In this document: positions 62,121-64,000 of the stretch, piece after piece
Layout: each line of letters opens with the position of its first letter
How positions within the stretch are numbered: the stretch's first letter is position 1
Assembly: GCF_902167145.1 (NCBI RefSeq)
Contig: NC_050100.1
Span: 201,041,974-201,105,973 of the forward strand
Direction of reading: 5' to 3'
Source: Zea mays
Taxonomy: Eukaryota; Streptophyta; Magnoliopsida; Poales; Poaceae
DNA length: 64,000 nucleotides
Translations under genes and position numbers: made by a program
Notes under the pieces: model-generated
Databases searched by the model: none
Told to the model about the DNA's origin: nothing
What the model saw: only the letters and a program-made list of their open reading frames with translations

Positions 62121-64000
62121 ATCTGTAGGTGTTAGCCTTCGGTATTATTGAAAACGGTCGTTCATGGCTATTTTCGACAAAAATGGGGGTTCTGTGCCAT
62201 TGATCATCGACTAGAGGCTCATACACCTCACTCCACATATGTTTCCTTGCCATAGATCACATTCTTGGATTTCTGGTGGAGACCATTTCTTGGTCAAACA
62301 TCCGTAGGTGTTAGCCTCTAGTATTATTGAAAATGGTCGCTCATGGCTATTTTCATAAAAAATGGGGGTTGTGTGGCCATTTATCATCTACTAGAGGCTC
62401 ATAAACCTCACCCCACATATGTTTCCTTGCCATAGATCACATTCTTGGATTTCTGGTGGAGACCATTTCTTGGTCAAAAACTCGTACGTGTTAGCCTTCG
62501 GTATTATTGAAAATGGTCGTTCATGGCTATTTTTGGCAAAATGGGGGTTGTGTGGCCATTGATCATCGACCAGAGTCTCGTACACCTCACCCCACATATG
62601 TTTCCTTGCCATAGATCACATTCTTGGATTTCTGGTGGAGACCATTTCTTGGTCAAAAATTCGTACGTGTTAGCCTTCTGTATTATTGAAAAGGTCGTTC
62701 ATGGATATTTTCGACAAAATGGGGTTGTGTGGCTATTGATCTTCGACCAGAGGCTCGTACACCTCACCCCACATATGTTTCCTTGCCATAGATCACATTC
62801 TTGGATTTCTGGTGGAGACCATTTCTTGGGCAAAAATCCGAATGTGTTAGCCTTCGGTATTATTGAAAATGGTCATTCATGGCTATTTTCGACAAAAATG
62901 GGGGTTGTGTGGCCATTGATCTTCGATCAGAGGCTCATACACCCCACTACACATATGTTTCCTTGCCATAGATCACATTCTTGGATTTATGGTGGAGACC
63001 ATTTCTTGGTCAAAAATCCGTAGGTGTTAGCCGTCAGTGTCATTGAAAATGGTCGTTCATGGCTATTTTCGACAAAAAGGGGGTTGTGTGGCCATTGATC
63101 ATCAACCAGAGCTTCGTACACTTCACTCCACATATGTTTTCTTGCCATAGATCACATTCTTGAATTTCTGGTGGAGACCATTTCTTGGTCAAAAATCCGT
63201 TGGTGTTAGCCTTCGGTATTATTGAAAATGGTCGTTCATGGCATTTTCGACTAAAATGGGGGTTGTGTGGCCATTTATCATCGACCAGAGGCTCGTACAC
63301 CTCACCCCATATATGTTTCCTTGCCATAGATCACATTCTTGGATTTCTGGTGGAGACCATTTCTTGGTCAAAAATCCATACGTGTTAGCCTTCGGTATTA
63401 TTAAAAATGGTCATTCATGGTATTTTCGACAAAAATGGGGGTTGTGTGGCCATTAATCATCTACCAGAGGATCGTAAACCTCACCCCACATATGTTTCTT
63501 TGCCATAGATCACATTCTTTGATTTCTGGTGGAGACCATTTCTTGGTCAAAAATCCGAATGTGTTAGCCTTCGGTACTATTGAAAATGGTCGTTCATGGC
63601 TATTTTCGACAAAAAATGGGGGTTGTGTGGCCATTGATCATCGACCAGAGGCTCGTAAACCTCACCCCACATATGTTTCCTTGCCATAGATCACATTCTT
63701 TGATTTCTGGTGGAGACCATTTCTTGGTCAAAAACTCCGAATGTGTTAGCCTTTGGTACTATTGAAAATGGTCGTTTATGGCTATTTTCGACAAAAATGG
63801 GGGTTGTGTGGCCATTGATATTCGACTAGAGGCTCATACACCTCACTACACATATGTTTCCTAGCCATAGATCACATTCTTGTATTTATGGTGGAGACCA
63901 TTTCTTGGTCAAAAATCCATAGGTGTTAGCCTTCTGTGTCATTGAAAATGGTCGTTCATGGCTATTTTCGACAAAAATGGGGGTTGTGTGGCCATTGATC
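59305..64000 (-). repeat. knob180 satellite array, block 5 (reverse orientation)
   Basis: About 26 knob180 monomers in reverse orientation to the window's right edge. The first 100 bp are patchy, with a partial-monomer deletion at about 59405 (CCTCACCCC joined to GACCATTTCTTCG). To about 62.1 kb it mirrors block 4 across the 59.05-kb centre. The part at 63.2-63.8 kb mirrors 51.1-51.6 kb instead (coordinate sum 114863). Confidence 0.93.

Noticed and set aside
1..64000. Centromeric CentC or the knob TR-1 satellite
   Set aside because: The period is 180 bp throughout and the monomer matches knob180. I saw no 156-bp or approximately 350-bp period.

Overview
The window is plant heterochromatin and almost certainly comes from a maize knob (Zea mays or a close Zea/Tripsacum relative). 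About 46 kb of the 64 kb is a head-to-tail array of a 180-bp satellite that I recognise as the maize knob180 repeat. I identified it from memory of the consensus, not by a search. The array contains no host gene, tRNA, rRNA or CRISPR.

Layout. I call the strand containing AAGGCTAACACC and CACACAACCCCC the '+' unit. The satellite runs - from 1 to about 2511, + to about 14880, and - to 20056. An LTR retrotransposon then interrupts one monomer (20057-37808). The array resumes as - to about 38092, then + to 59040. A scrambled switch zone of about 365 bp follows, and the array is - from about 59305 to the end. Each of the four main orientation switches lies in or beside an inverted duplication of the flanking array, so the locus is a chain of imperfect palindromes. 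Inside the blocks there is higher-order structure: a five-monomer unit of about 899 bp at 3.7-13 kb, a nearly identical 13-monomer (about 2335 bp) tandem duplication at 51.6-56.3 kb, and several single-monomer duplications and microhomology deletions.

The retrotransposon (17,752 bp including a nested insertion) is a Ty3/gypsy chromovirus, probably Tekay/Del lineage, transcribed on the - strand. It has 5-bp ATAAG target-site duplications, very long LTRs, a PBS matching initiator tRNA-Met, a polypurine tract, an extra ORF of unknown function upstream of gag, and one continuous gag-protease-RT-RNase H-integrase-chromodomain frame. Three in-frame TAG codons interrupt that frame, so the copy is a dead provirus. 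Its downstream LTR (left, 20057-27308) contains a nested solo LTR of a different element (22075-24631, GTAAT target duplication). Its upstream LTR (right, 33504-37808) has lost about 376 bp.

The most interesting non-satellite signal is in the retrotransposon's 5' organisation. The ATG of the extra ORF and the ATG of gag each directly follow a splice-acceptor-like sequence (pyrimidine tract plus CAG). The LTR carries a TATA box, a GC-rich leader of about 0.5 kb, and a good splice donor exactly where the sequence turns AT-rich. This suggests alternative splicing from one promoter to either ORF, removing the PBS from the mRNAs. Two further exon-like pieces inside the LTR join in frame.

The numerous long open frames in the satellite, on both strands, are an artefact of a 180-bp (60-codon) unit without stops and are not annotated as genes.
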